A stretch of DNA of 64,000 nucleotides from Fervidibacter canadensis (GCA_041446545.1 JBGOEJ010000012.1:1-64000), one strand, 5' to 3'. Positions 23,742 to 32,315 are shown, counted from the stretch's first letter. Translations and numbers: made by a program. The notes: generated by a model from the sequence alone, not told the origin.

Positions 23742-25190
23742 TCACCACGACCGCCAATCCACCGCCTTGAGGCGTTGCAAATCCGACCGCAGCACGGCTT
23801 GAATTTCCTGACGCCGCAGACGGCTGAGAACTTGCGGTGCAATACGAGGGACGCCAATAGCGTCCAGTTGGCGGTTGGCGATGGTGAGGAGGTGACGGGC
23901 GTAAGGGGCATTGTGGATGCCGAAACTGGCATCGCGCAAGACAAAGTAGTAGTTGTGACGGGCTCGCTTGACTTCAATGGGGACTTGATTTTGGGGCGGT
24001 GCTGTCTTGCCCAATTCGGCGATCAAAGCGGTGTAATCCCACAAATCGGGATCGCCGAAAGTTTGCTGTGCCCAATTCCGAAGGCGCGCCCTCAAAGCGA
24101 AGAGCGCCAACTGGATTTCATCCTTCACCGCACCCGCCCGAGCCGATGCGTCAGCGGGTGTGTGGCAAGGGGCACAACCCTTATCGTAACTGACGGTGAA
24201 GGTATGGCGGTTGTCAGGCATGTGGCAGTGGACGCATTGGTTAGGTGCTTCCGCATGAGCCATGCGGCGGATGGACATCGGCAAACTGGGGTCTTGCCCA
24301 CCGCTGTCGCTCTCCACGCCCCCGATGCCCATCAGCATGTTGAATTGGTTGCTTTCGTGCATGTTGGGACGAGCGGTGCCTGTTTGCAACGCTTGGTCGG
24401 ATGGGTTCGCCCCTCGCCCGTTGTGACAAGTGGCGCAAGTGTGGTTGAAAGTCGTATGCAATTTCGGCGGGGTGCCTGGGGCGATGGGAGCGGTGTCAGT
24501 GTTAAAGCGAGCATATCGGGGTTTGACAGAGTGAGCCGTGTGGCAAGTCGCACAAGTCGCCGTCTCGTGACTGACAGGCAGATAAGCGAGCAATTGGTCA
24601 TTGGACAAGGCGTTGATTTTGGCGTCAATCTGGTCGGGCGAAACGCCTTCTGAAAGCGGTTCGTCCACCAATTGCATGCGGAAGGGAGCGCTGTGGCAGC
24701 GGTAGCAAACGGCGACATAAAGGCGAGGGTTAGAACTGACGAAATTGTTGTCTGCCAATTCGTCCACCATTTTGGCGTGAGCGGATTGACGGAACTCATC
24801 AAACTGCTGACCGTGACATTGACCACAGACGACGGAACGGGTGATGTTGGGATAAGTTAGGATGTTGTTTTCGCTGGGGGCTTTGACATGCTCGCTGCCA
24901 GGACCATGACATCGCTCGCAGCCGACATCGACTTGGGAATGGCGTCCCTTTAGCCATTTGGCATGGAAATCTTGATGGCACTTGGCACATTGGTCGGTGC
25001 CGACGAAAGTGGCGTTGCGTTGTCCTTCGGGCAAAAGGGCGACAAACTCTGCCGACGGGGAAGGAGGCGCTGTGGGAGCGGGTGGGCGCAACGGTCCGCC
25101 GCCCCCGCCACAGCCGTAAAGGGCGAGCAAAGTTGCTGCCATCACCGCTGCTATGCCTGCCAGCGAAACGACGAGCCATCGCTTTTGCAT
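23742..25190 (-). CDS. Octaheme cytochrome c lipoprotein
   Basis: A 482-residue protein with a lipobox-like LLALYGC followed by five glycines and a Pro-rich linker, so it should be lipid-anchored, perhaps at the outer membrane. Eight CXXCH sites follow; the block VGTDQCAKCHQDFHAKW with CERCHGPGSEH resembles cytochrome c554-like domains, and the C-terminal 120 residues form a heme-free helical domain. ATG at 25190 is chosen for the signal and the preceding GGGGGGA. It could pass electrons to the outside or to a soluble reductase. Confidence 0.85.
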   Translation of the reverse strand: MQKRWLVVSLAGIAAVMAATLLALYGCGGGGGPLRPPAPTAPPSPSAEFVALLPEGQRNATFVGTDQCAKCHQDFHAKWLKGRHSQVDVGCERCHGPGSEHVKAPSENNILTYPNITRSVVCGQCHGQQFDEFRQSAHAKMVDELADNNFVSSNPRLYVAVCYRCHSAPFRMQLVDEPLSEGVSPDQIDAKINALSNDQLLAYLPVSHETATCATCHTAHSVKPRYARFNTDTAPIAPGTPPKLHTTFNHTCATCHNGRGANPSDQALQTGTARPNMHESNQFNMLMGIGGVESDSGGQDPSLPMSIRRMAHAEAPNQCVHCHMPDNRHTFTVSYDKGCAPCHTPADASARAGAVKDEIQLALFALRARLRNWAQQTFGDPDLWDYTALIAELGKTAPPQNQVPIEVKRARHNYYFVLRDASFGIHNAPYARHLLTIANRQLDAIGVPRIAPQVLSRLRRQEIQAVLRSDLQRLKAVDWRSW

Positions 25191-25259
25191 CGCTCCGTCC
25201 CCCCTTGCGAAGTCATCTTTTGCTCCCGATGACAAATTGGCAACAACTTTTGCGGAACG

Positions 25260-25270
25260 CTGTCGGGGAA
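25260..25270. promoter_or_regulatory. Half-site of the candidate operator before the octaheme lipoprotein
   Basis: CTGTCGGGGAA, followed by ACTTTGAA, repeats the left arm seen at 23255 and 10104. It lies 70 bases before the lipoprotein start. No right arm is evident, so it is either a half-site or a decayed copy. Confidence 0.35.
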
Positions 25271-25330
25271 ACTTTGAATGCTTTGAAGGGGTTTTTCACG
25301 CGCCACACTTTGTGGCGGAGGTGAAAAGCG

Positions 25331-25591
25331 ATGGCGAAAGAGATAGAGCGCATCACTGTCCCGCAAATTGACTGGGACGAGTTCGTTGAGAAGGCGAAAG
25401 CCATCTACGAGCGACTCAAGCCCCAACTTTTGCCCCAATACAAAGGCTGGATGATCGCCATTGAACCTGAAAGCGGCGATTATGCGCTGGGGCGGACAAC
25501 AACTCAAGCCCGTATCGCTCTGCAGCAGCGCCATCCGGGCAAGGTGTTTTTCATCATGCGCGTCGGTTACAGGGCAGCGGGCAAGTTGTGA
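25331..25591 (+). CDS. DUF5678-like protein, copy 1 of a duplicated cassette
   Basis: An 86-residue protein (QIDWDEFVEKAKAIYERLKP, then PQYKGWMIAIEPESGDYALG and HPGKVFFIMRVGYRAAGKL). The small fold with a KGW-IAI strand and a G-K-F-x-RVGY end resembles DUF5678. The function is unknown. The next gene, 11 bases away, is retropepsin-like, and both genes recur as a second copy at 26028-26679. GGAGGTG precedes the start. Confidence 0.65.
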   Translation: MAKEIERITVPQIDWDEFVEKAKAIYERLKPQLLPQYKGWMIAIEPESGDYALGRTTTQARIALQQRHPGKVFFIMRVGYRAAGKL

Positions 25592-25602
25592 GGTGAGGAG
25601 CG

Positions 25603-25983
25603 ATGGAAGTGACGGGTCGGTTGGACGAACATGGGAGGGCATGGTTGCCCATCACAGTGAGGGGTAATCGTGGGGAGGCGACGATAGAGGCGGTGATTGA
25701 TCTGGGTTTCACGGAGACGATGGCTTTGCCTATAGAGATTGCTGCCCCGTTAGGTTTGGAACTGACCAGTTCTATCCCTTTGGAACTCGCCGCTGGTCGC
25801 CTCCAGACTTTCTTTCTTTTCGCTGCCACGATTGTCTTTGGTGAGTTAGAAATTCCCGTTGACATCATCGTCACGGAGCGGGGAGCGCCATTAATTGGCA
25901 CGGCGCTTCTGCAGACGCTGGAAGGACACCTTTCCGTCGGCTTCGCCGATGGCTCGGTTTCCCTTTCAGTCCCGACTTCGTAA
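25603..25983 (+). CDS. Retropepsin-like (clan AA) protein, copy 1, altered active site
   Basis: A 126-residue protein of the single-lobe aspartic protease fold: VTVRG-type strand, the VIDLGFTETMALP flap region and PLIGTALLQ near the end (normally LLG-x-x-L-L). The catalytic D-(S/T)-G appears as DLG in this copy, so activity is doubtful. The family dimerises to make one active site, so a hetero-dimer with copy 2 (DSG) is conceivable. The ATG follows GAGGTGAGGAGCG. Confidence 0.7.
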   Translation: MEVTGRLDEHGRAWLPITVRGNRGEATIEAVIDLGFTETMALPIEIAAPLGLELTSSIPLELAAGRLQTFFLFAATIVFGELEIPVDIIVTERGAPLIGTALLQTLEGHLSVGFADGSVSLSVPTS

Positions 25984-26027
25984 GCCCCCCGCTTTTGTGC
26001 CAGACTTTCGCTCGGAGGTGAACGAGG

Positions 26028-26285
26028 ATGGCGGAGTTGCAGAAGTTGAACATCCCGCAAATTGATTGGAACGAGTTTGCCGAGAAGGGACGGGCGATTT
26101 ACGAGCGGCTCAAAGACCAACTTTTGCCCCAATACAAAGGCTGGTTCATCGCCATTGACCCAGAGACGGGAGATTACGCGTTGGGGAAAACCGATTGGGA
26201 AGCCGACCGAGCACTTCGTGAGCGTCATCCAGGCAAGGTCTTCTACATGATGAGGGTCGGCTATCGGGCTGCAGGCAAATTGTGA
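26028..26285 (+). CDS. DUF5678-like protein, copy 2
   Basis: An 85-residue protein, close to copy 1 at 25331 (both share LLPQYKGW and end MRVGYRAAGKL). Short stretches of DNA such as CAACTTTTGCCCCAATACAA are identical, so the duplication is not ancient. CGGAGGTG precedes the start. Confidence 0.65.
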   Translation: MAELQKLNIPQIDWNEFAEKGRAIYERLKDQLLPQYKGWFIAIDPETGDYALGKTDWEADRALRERHPGKVFYMMRVGYRAAGKL

Positions 26286-26298
26286 CGAGGTGAGAGTG

Positions 26299-26679
26299 AT
26301 GGAACTGCAGGGGCGAATGGACGAAAATGGGCAAATGTGGCTAACCGTGACTGTTCGTGGAATGAGAGGCGAAACTACAATTGAAGCGATGGTGGATAGT
26401 GGGTTCACATGGGCATTGGCTTTACCCGTTTCCATCGCAGTGCCCCTCGGTTTGGAGTTAGTGGATTTTCGCCCTGCCGAATTGGCAGACGGGACCATCA
26501 GACACTTTTTCGCCTTTGCTGTCACCGTTGTCATCGGTGACCGTGAATTTCCGACCGTTTGCCTCGTTACGGAAGCGGGGACGCCTTTGCTTGGGACACT
26601 GTTCATGCAATCGCTTGGAGCAACCCTCACTGCCCGTTTTGCTGAAAATGCTGTGACGCTCTCTGTTCCCGACGCCTGA
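26299..26679 (+). CDS. Retropepsin-like (clan AA) protein, copy 2
   Basis: A 126-residue paralogue of the protein at 25603, with an intact DSG (MVDSGFTWALALP) and PLLGTLFMQSL. It could be an active homodimeric aspartic protease; the target is unknown. The ATG at 26299 follows GAGGTGAGAGTG. It ends 25 bases from the convergent outer-membrane barrel gene. Confidence 0.75.
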   Translation: MELQGRMDENGQMWLTVTVRGMRGETTIEAMVDSGFTWALALPVSIAVPLGLELVDFRPAELADGTIRHFFAFAVTVVIGDREFPTVCLVTEAGTPLLGTLFMQSLGATLTARFAENAVTLSVPDA

Positions 26680-26704
26680 ATTCGCCTCAAGGTCGCACCT
26701 TTCC

Positions 26705-28282
26705 TCAGAACCGAGCCATCCCTGAAATCATCACAATCATCGCCTCGTAGTCCATCCAATTTACGACTCGGTCGCGATAGCGCCAAGGGGCAACGGTCAA
26801 GGCGAGTTCGTAGCCAGCGGGGAAGCGATGACGCCAAACCCCTGTCAAAAAGCGTCCCAGATAGTTGCCGTCCCGCAAAAGTAGCGGGTTGTCGTTGGCG
26901 GTCGCCAACTCAGTGAAGGCAAGGGAAAGGAAATTGCGACGGTCAATCGCCCAGTTCAACCCGAGGCTTGTCAGGCGGCTGTTGGGCAAAAAGTTGTCCA
27001 GCGTCGGGAACGCCGTCATCTCGCTCTTCGCCCGCCACGCTTCATAAGCATATTCGGCGAAAAGGTTCAAACGGGTGCAAACCTGCCAAGTCCCACCTAA
27101 AGTCAAGGCATCCGTTATCATCTTGACGGCTCGCCCTTCGTTTCCCCAACGGCGTCGGTTCAATGCCAGATAGCCGTTTAAGGAAGGCGAACCACCTTCC
27201 AACCGCAGTTGCAGAAACCGACGGTCGTCCCAAAAGAGTTGGCGTGGGTCGGTTGTGCCCATCGTCGGCAGATGGGTCAAGTGCTGCCAATCGCCCCGCA
27301 GGGTGAGCCGCCAATGGGGGACGAGGCGTCCTGACAGTCGCAGTTCTATCGCCCGCCATCGGGGCACATCCACGAAACTTTGGTCTTTGCGCACCCGCTC
27401 ATTTTCCTGCTGCCGAAAACCCAATTGCAGCGTCCATCCCTGCCAACGGTGAACGAAGCGGGCAATAGCCAACCGTCGCTCCCGAACCAGTGCGTTTTGC
27501 ACGACAGGCAAATCCCATTTGTCTCTCCGTAGCAGCAAGGTGATGTCGGTCACCGATGAGAGCGACCAATCGCCGCTGATCGCCAATGCCTGCCCGTCGC
27601 TGTTTGGGCGGAAAGGTTGTTGGATGGTGAAGCGGTGAAAACTGGCTTCCCAACCCATTCGCTCATCGGGCATCCACAAGTAGTTGACATACCATCGTCG
27701 GATGGTCGTGTCGGGGCGAATATCCGTTCGGTCAAAGTAGCGAAAGTCCGTGTAACCCAGACGGATTTGCCCGTCGCCCAATTTGCCCTCAGCGACGGCA
27801 TCCCAAAAGCGCGTCCGCTGTCGCAGGGGCAATTTGGGGGCTTCAAAGAAATGGTCTTGCTGGTCCATGCTGTAACGAAGAGCGATGGCGAAATTTTGTG
27901 TGGGCAAAAACTTCGTCGCTGCTTCCCGAAGGGCGCGGGTGCTGGACGGGATGATGGTTGGGGTCGTGTCAAAGAAACGATAGCGGCTCACCGACATCTC
28001 CCACTGAGACCGACCGAACAAGAGAGTGAGGTTACCTTCGGTTCGGTAATCGTTGCGCTCCGTGCCTTTGAAGGTGAGCCAACCACTTCGGTCGCTGAGG
28101 GAGGGCAAAGTGTAGCGAAAGAGGTTCAAAAGCAACCCTTTGGCAGGCGTCGCATATTGGCGCAATTTGTGTTCGTTGCCGTCCAATGACCAAATGCCCA
28201 ACCCGATGTCCATTTCGGATGACTGGGCGAAAGCGATGGACACCGCAAGGCTTATCAGCCAAGTCGTCAGCCCAAAGCGCAT
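26705..28282 (-). CDS. Outer-membrane beta-barrel protein, MtrB/PioB-like
   Basis: A 525-residue protein with a signal peptide cleaved near AFAQS, many alternating amphipathic strands (for example YRTEGNLTLLF, WTLQLGFRQQENERV) and a terminal Phe, the mark of barrels inserted by BamA. The N-terminal DGNEHKLRQYATPAKG and the proximity of a DmsE/MtrA-like decaheme gene suggest the porin partner of a porin-cytochrome conduit. MtrB proteins are usually longer, and I see no N-terminal CXXC, so a plain porin remains possible. Confidence 0.65.
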   Translation of the reverse strand: MRFGLTTWLISLAVSIAFAQSSEMDIGLGIWSLDGNEHKLRQYATPAKGLLLNLFRYTLPSLSDRSGWLTFKGTERNDYRTEGNLTLLFGRSQWEMSVSRYRFFDTTPTIIPSSTRALREAATKFLPTQNFAIALRYSMDQQDHFFEAPKLPLRQRTRFWDAVAEGKLGDGQIRLGYTDFRYFDRTDIRPDTTIRRWYVNYLWMPDERMGWEASFHRFTIQQPFRPNSDGQALAISGDWSLSSVTDITLLLRRDKWDLPVVQNALVRERRLAIARFVHRWQGWTLQLGFRQQENERVRKDQSFVDVPRWRAIELRLSGRLVPHWRLTLRGDWQHLTHLPTMGTTDPRQLFWDDRRFLQLRLEGGSPSLNGYLALNRRRWGNEGRAVKMITDALTLGGTWQVCTRLNLFAEYAYEAWRAKSEMTAFPTLDNFLPNSRLTSLGLNWAIDRRNFLSLAFTELATANDNPLLLRDGNYLGRFLTGVWRHRFPAGYELALTVAPWRYRDRVVNWMDYEAMIVMISGMARF

Positions 28283-28353
28283 CGTCCATCACCACCCAAT
28301 TTTGTTTGGGATGACAGCGATGGCAGCAAAATAGCCGATGAGGTGAGGCAGCC

Positions 28354-28674
28354 GTGAAAGTCCCTGCGGTGTTGCGGCGCAAGGGCGTTCGGGAAGCCCT
28401 TGAGCGGTTCGTCGCTCAAGTGAAGGAATTGCCCGAAGTGGAAGCCATCTTGCTCGCCGCTGGCGATGAAGGTTGGGAAGTTTGGACGGTGCTCGCCGAA
28501 TGGGACGATGCAGCAGTGGATGCCATCGTTGAGCAGGAAGGGCGATTGCTGGACGACTTGATAGCGCAAGGGAAGGAGACAGGAGCGCCCGGCTTCCACA
28601 TCCTGATCCGTCAAGGGAAACCGTTGGACGAATTTTTGTCGCCTGCCGCCCGCTTCTTGTTTCGGAGGGGTTAA
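28354..28674 (+). CDS. Small partner of a HEPN protein (possible MNT-like antitoxin)
   Basis: A 106-residue protein, GTG start behind GAGGTGAGG. It has alternating helices and strands (VEAILLAAGDEGWEVWTVLA, DDLIAQ, FHILIRQGKPLDEF). The layout suits a minimal nucleotidyltransferase-like fold, but the catalytic GSxxxG-DxD motif is absent, so the assignment rests mainly on the HEPN neighbour three bases downstream. Confidence 0.5.
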   Translation: MKVPAVLRRKGVREALERFVAQVKELPEVEAILLAAGDEGWEVWTVLAEWDDAAVDAIVEQEGRLLDDLIAQGKETGAPGFHILIRQGKPLDEFLSPAARFLFRRG

Positions 28675-28677
28675 GGG

Positions 28678-29031
28678 ATGCCGACGGAGAGGGTTCACCT
28701 GGCGCAACTGCAGCACAACCTCGCTTTCCTGCGGGGTTTCTACGCTCCCGACACGCCCTATCCCGATTGGGCGGTGACGGTCGCTTTTTACGCCGCTGTC
28801 CATGCGGTGGAAGCGTGGCTGGCTCAACGGGGCTTGCACAGCCAGTCCCATCGCGAGCGAGGCATTTACTTGCGTCAGTTCCTTCCGCACCTTTGGCATC
28901 CCTATCGGCGCTTGGAACTTGCCAGCCGCAACGCCCGTTATGAGGGCGTGCATCCAAGCCCGACTTTGCTCAGGCAATTGGTTGACCACGATTTGCCGAC
29001 GCTCCTTTCCGCCCTCGGCGTTGTCCCATAG
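28678..29031 (+). CDS. HEPN-domain protein
   Basis: A 117-residue, mainly helical protein with DWAVTVAFYAAVHAVEAWL, SHRERG and SRNARYEG, the pattern of HEPN domains found in toxin-antitoxin and RNase modules. GGAGGGG precedes the start. With the gene before it, it forms a likely toxin-antitoxin or RNA-targeting pair. The pair lies on the opposite strand between the barrel gene and the decaheme gene. Confidence 0.7.
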   Translation: MPTERVHLAQLQHNLAFLRGFYAPDTPYPDWAVTVAFYAAVHAVEAWLAQRGLHSQSHRERGIYLRQFLPHLWHPYRRLELASRNARYEGVHPSPTLLRQLVDHDLPTLLSALGVVP

Positions 29032-29032
29032 G

Positions 29033-30013
29033 TCATGGCTGACGCAGCCAAACATCGCTGTTGGAGCCATGCACCGCCCCATGACAGCCTGCCTCCCAGC
29101 AACTTCGCCCAGGGTAGTGGTCGTTGCCCTTGTCGGTGTGGCATTGGTTGCACAAACCTCGTGAGAAGGCTTTCAAAAGGCGGGGGTTAGGAGAGCCGTG
29201 GGGGCGATGGCATTCGGTGCAGCCGTCTCCCGTCCAACCTGCAACGGGGTCGTGCTCAAAGGCGAAGGGACCAACCTTATCGGCATGGCAGGTGACACAC
29301 ATTGCCTTGACGACTGGCACCTTTTTGCGGTTCGCTTTGCTGGGATGGACATCGTGGCAATCGCTGCAGACCATTCGCCCTTCAGGGATGGGATGGTGGA
29401 AGTTGAGGCGAAATTCGCTGACCTCTTTTTGGTGGCACGAACCGCACAGCGTCCCTTCGTCCCCTTTCAACAATCGCTTCGGCTCAGGTGCCGTCACAAA
29501 AAGCGGGCGCAAAACGAAATTGCTGTCGGGCTTTTTCTCGTCCTTCGTCCCCCGTCCCTCGTCCCGATGAATTTGGTGGCAATCGGTGCAAGCGACATCG
29601 GCTTGAGCGTGGGAAGTGCGATGCCATTGGCTCAGGCGCATCGTGTCGGCGTGGCAGCGAAGGCAAGCGAGGGCGATGGCTTTTGGCGAGGCTTTGCGGA
29701 AACTGACAACTTTCGTCAAGTCCTTGACTTCCACGAGGTGAATTTCGCCAGGACCATGACAGGATTCGCAACCGCGTTTGTCAAGGGGCAACTTGGGGTC
29801 GCGGACATAAAGGGCGTGAGGGGAGCGGGAAAAACTTTCGGCGAAGGGGCGATGGCACCGGGCGCACTCTTTGTCGCCGATGAAATCTTCGGGTTTTGCT
29901 TGAGCAAAGAGGTTCAGCGGGAAGGGGGACAGCTTCGTCTTGTCCTTGCTCGCCACGATCGCCAACGCCCAAAGGAGCGACAGCATCACCGCACAAAAAC
30001 GCCACCTTCCCAT
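29033..30013 (-). CDS. DmsE/MtrA-like decaheme cytochrome c
   Basis: A 326-residue periplasmic protein with nine CXXCH sites and a tenth unusual one, CWEAGCH (CX4CH), at the C-terminus. The opening FIGDKECARCHRPFAESF and the CxxCH spacing fit the DmsE/MtrA family, which threads a barrel such as MtrB to carry electrons across the outer membrane. AAGGAGG lies 7 bases before the chosen ATG. A stretch DEGRGTKDEKKPDS between hemes 4 and 5 is encoded by a 7-nt repeat. It is co-directional with the c554-like gene 24 bases upstream. Confidence 0.87.
   Translation of the reverse strand: MGRWRFCAVMLSLLWALAIVASKDKTKLSPFPLNLFAQAKPEDFIGDKECARCHRPFAESFSRSPHALYVRDPKLPLDKRGCESCHGPGEIHLVEVKDLTKVVSFRKASPKAIALACLRCHADTMRLSQWHRTSHAQADVACTDCHQIHRDEGRGTKDEKKPDSNFVLRPLFVTAPEPKRLLKGDEGTLCGSCHQKEVSEFRLNFHHPIPEGRMVCSDCHDVHPSKANRKKVPVVKAMCVTCHADKVGPFAFEHDPVAGWTGDGCTECHRPHGSPNPRLLKAFSRGLCNQCHTDKGNDHYPGRSCWEAGCHGAVHGSNSDVWLRQP
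29539..29566. repeat. GGGAC-type 7-nt repeat inside the decaheme gene
   Basis: TCGTCCTTCGTCCCCCGTCC and following units on the plus strand. In frame it encodes the polar insert DEGRGTKDE between two heme sites. Confidence 0.65.
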
Positions 30014-30036
30014 GTCCATGCCTCCTTCGCAGCGAC

Positions 30037-31017
30037 TTACGGAACGGGCATTTTCGTCTCAAAAAGCACCGTCGCTTTTTCGTCGGGCAAATCGCGAAGG
30101 GGCTTGTGCAAGATTCGGATGACGGCTTCGCCTTTTGCTCCCTGAAGTGGGACGACGATTTCCCGTGTCTCGCCGGGCTTTAGGCGAGTGTCCGAGCCGC
30201 CTCGCTCCCGATCGTCGGCGAGAAGGGTTTGATGTTTGGCGATGACTTTCCCGTCGCTGACGATTTGCACATCCACGATGGCGACGATGGTGTTAATGCC
30301 TGTCGGGAAATTGTGACCGACTTCCGCGCTCGTCAATCGCACCGTCAATCGGTCTCCGCTGACATTCGTCTCCACTTTCACGCCCTTGCGGAACATTTCG
30401 GGGTCGGCGCCTTTAAAGGTGTGGACATGAGCGGGGCGTTCGGGTGAATCCAAAGCGATGGGGCGTTTCGTCGTCGGCAGGTGGCAAGTGACGCAAGATT
30501 TGGGGTCACTTGCCCATTTCGTCCCTTTGAACTCGTCCACCGTCCCGAATTTAGCGTGACAGGTGGCGCATTGTTCCACCGTCCCGAACCGTTCGTTTTT
30601 GACCGTCGGATGTTTGTCGGTGACAGTGCCGAGGGTGCCGTGATGGGCGCCATTGGCATCTTCGTGACAGGCGACACAATCCACGCCGTGTTCTGGCAAC
30701 TCGTCGCGCAAAGACGGCTCTTTGCCAAAACCCGTCACCAAGATGCGGTCGGGAGCATGGCAAGGCAGACATTCTTTGCGGGTGCGGTTAGCGGTGAGGG
30801 CAGCGAAGGCGTCGCTCGTCCACGCTTTGGCGTGAGCCGATTGAAGCCACTCAGCCGTTTCTGTGCGATGGCAGACTTGACAACGCCCGCGCAGGCGGGG
30901 CAACCGCGATGGTGCCGCTGTCTCCTGACTGACCAGACCCATCGCCACCGTCAATGTCAGCCCCAACGCAATGCCCATTGCCACCAACCATCGCGGGTTG
31001 CCCATCAACCTGCGCAT
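30037..31017 (-). CDS. Cytochrome c554-like pentaheme protein
   Basis: A 326-residue exported protein with five CXXCH sites (CQVCH, CLPCH, CVACH, CATCH, CVTCH). The N-terminal half matches the cytochrome c554 family, with ETAEWLQSAHAKAW. The C-terminal 130 residues have no heme and form a beta domain with VGHNFPTG, a motif often seen in such proteins. AAAGGAGG precedes the chosen ATG. It leads the decaheme gene in one operon, with a palindromic element upstream. Confidence 0.85.
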   Translation of the reverse strand: MRRLMGNPRWLVAMGIALGLTLTVAMGLVSQETAAPSRLPRLRGRCQVCHRTETAEWLQSAHAKAWTSDAFAALTANRTRKECLPCHAPDRILVTGFGKEPSLRDELPEHGVDCVACHEDANGAHHGTLGTVTDKHPTVKNERFGTVEQCATCHAKFGTVDEFKGTKWASDPKSCVTCHLPTTKRPIALDSPERPAHVHTFKGADPEMFRKGVKVETNVSGDRLTVRLTSAEVGHNFPTGINTIVAIVDVQIVSDGKVIAKHQTLLADDRERGGSDTRLKPGETREIVVPLQGAKGEAVIRILHKPLRDLPDEKATVLFETKMPVP

Positions 31018-31069
31018 CGTGGTCTCCTCCTTTCGCCTTGGTGTTATAGCATGGCGGCGAAAAGTTGTC

Positions 31070-31086
31070 TGTCGGGGAAATCCCGA
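31070..31086. promoter_or_regulatory. Candidate operator before the c554/decaheme operon
   Basis: TGTCGGGGAAATCCCGA, with TCGGG/CCCGA arms, lies 53-69 bases before the start at 31017. It resembles the elements at 10104 and 32316. Confidence 0.5.
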
Positions 31087-31091
31087 AAAAG

Positions 31092-32252
31092 TCAACCGCA
31101 AAGCGCTGTCGCTGGGCGCGGCTTTTGGAGGGCTTTAGGTCGGTAAATGCAGTAGGGGTCACTGCGCAAGTAATCGCCCGTGATGGCATAAGCGCGGGCT
31201 CGGCTGCCACCGCAGATGTGCCGAAATTCGCAAACGCCACATTTTCCCTTCAGCAAATCGGGATTGCGCAACTGGCGGAAGAGGGGCGCGTTGCGGTAGA
31301 TGTCCGCCAGAGGGCGCTGACGGATGTTGCCCGCTCCCAACGGCAAAAAGCCACTGGGTTGCACGACACCGACATGGGAGATGAAAACGACACCCTTGCC
31401 ATCGTTGACGCCCAGCGGCGCTCGGACGATTTTGGGGCGATGAAGCGATGGCAAAAGGTCGGTCGGACGCATCGCTTGTTCGGTCACTTGTCGCAGCAAC
31501 TCCTCAACGGGAACGCCCAACTCTTGCGCCCGTCGCTGCAACAGGACGCGCCGATAGTGGTAGCCCTCGCGGGGCGTGATGTCGTAGGGGGCGGATTTGC
31601 TCAGGTCGTAAAGCCAATGAAAAACCCGCTCAAAGTCGTAAGGGGAAATGTTCAGGCGGCGCATTTCGGGTCGGGCAGCGCGTCCGACAGCGATCAGGAA
31701 AAAGAGTGCCCACAACTTGATATCCCAATCGGCGATCATTTCGGCGATGCGGGGCAAATCGTCAAGGCTATGGCGGGTGACGGTCGTGTGGATTTGCGTC
31801 TCAATCCCGAACTCCCGACACCAATCCAAGAGGCGCAAGGTGTGAGCGAAAGAACCCGAAACGCCCCGAAAGCCATCGTGCACCTCAGGGGTGCTGCCGT
31901 CAAGGCTGAGGGCTAATCGCACCAAACCTGCTTCAGCGAGGCGTCGGACCGCCTCTTTGGTGGCGAGGGGCGTGGCGGAAGGTGTCATGGCGACGCGCAA
32001 ACCTTGCTCCGTCGCAAACGCCACGATGTCAAAGAGGTCAGGGCGCTTCATCGGGTCACCACCCGTCAGGATGAGGAGCGGATAAGGTTTGCCGAACTCC
32101 TTGATCATCGCCACCAAACGAAAGGCTTCCTGAGTCGTCAACTCAAAGGGGTGGCGATTAGGGATGGCATCAGCGCGGCAGTGTAGGCACACCAAATCGC
32201 ACGCCCTTGTCATCTCCCAAATGACGGTGAAGGGTCGTTGATTGAAATCCAT
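31092..32252 (-). CDS. Radical SAM/SPASM protein of the Ahb/NirJ-like group
   Basis: A 386-residue enzyme. RPFTVIWEMTRACDLVCLHC holds the radical SAM cluster Cys18, Cys22, Cys25, and ILTGGDP binds SAM. The C-terminal SPASM part has CGVCEFRHICGG and DPYC for extra clusters. The opening is typical of the group that includes AhbC, AhbD and NirJ of alternative heme and heme d1 synthesis, as well as TIGR04053-type proteins. In an island of so many hemes a role in heme maturation is attractive, though a different modification is possible. It diverges from the sensor kinase. Confidence 0.8.
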   Translation of the reverse strand: MDFNQRPFTVIWEMTRACDLVCLHCRADAIPNRHPFELTTQEAFRLVAMIKEFGKPYPLLILTGGDPMKRPDLFDIVAFATEQGLRVAMTPSATPLATKEAVRRLAEAGLVRLALSLDGSTPEVHDGFRGVSGSFAHTLRLLDWCREFGIETQIHTTVTRHSLDDLPRIAEMIADWDIKLWALFFLIAVGRAARPEMRRLNISPYDFERVFHWLYDLSKSAPYDITPREGYHYRRVLLQRRAQELGVPVEELLRQVTEQAMRPTDLLPSLHRPKIVRAPLGVNDGKGVVFISHVGVVQPSGFLPLGAGNIRQRPLADIYRNAPLFRQLRNPDLLKGKCGVCEFRHICGGSRARAYAITGDYLRSDPYCIYRPKALQKPRPATALCG

Positions 32253-32315
32253 CGTCCTGTCACCTCCGTCGCAAGGTGTTGCTGCCTTTCACGATGGCAA
32301 ACTGGCGGGGAAAGG

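Noticed and set aside
28261..28335. Another copy of the operator palindrome before the barrel gene
   Set aside because: CCCAATTTTGTTTGGGATGACA has one TGACA arm but the GGGAA/TTCCC core is missing, so it was left out of the set.
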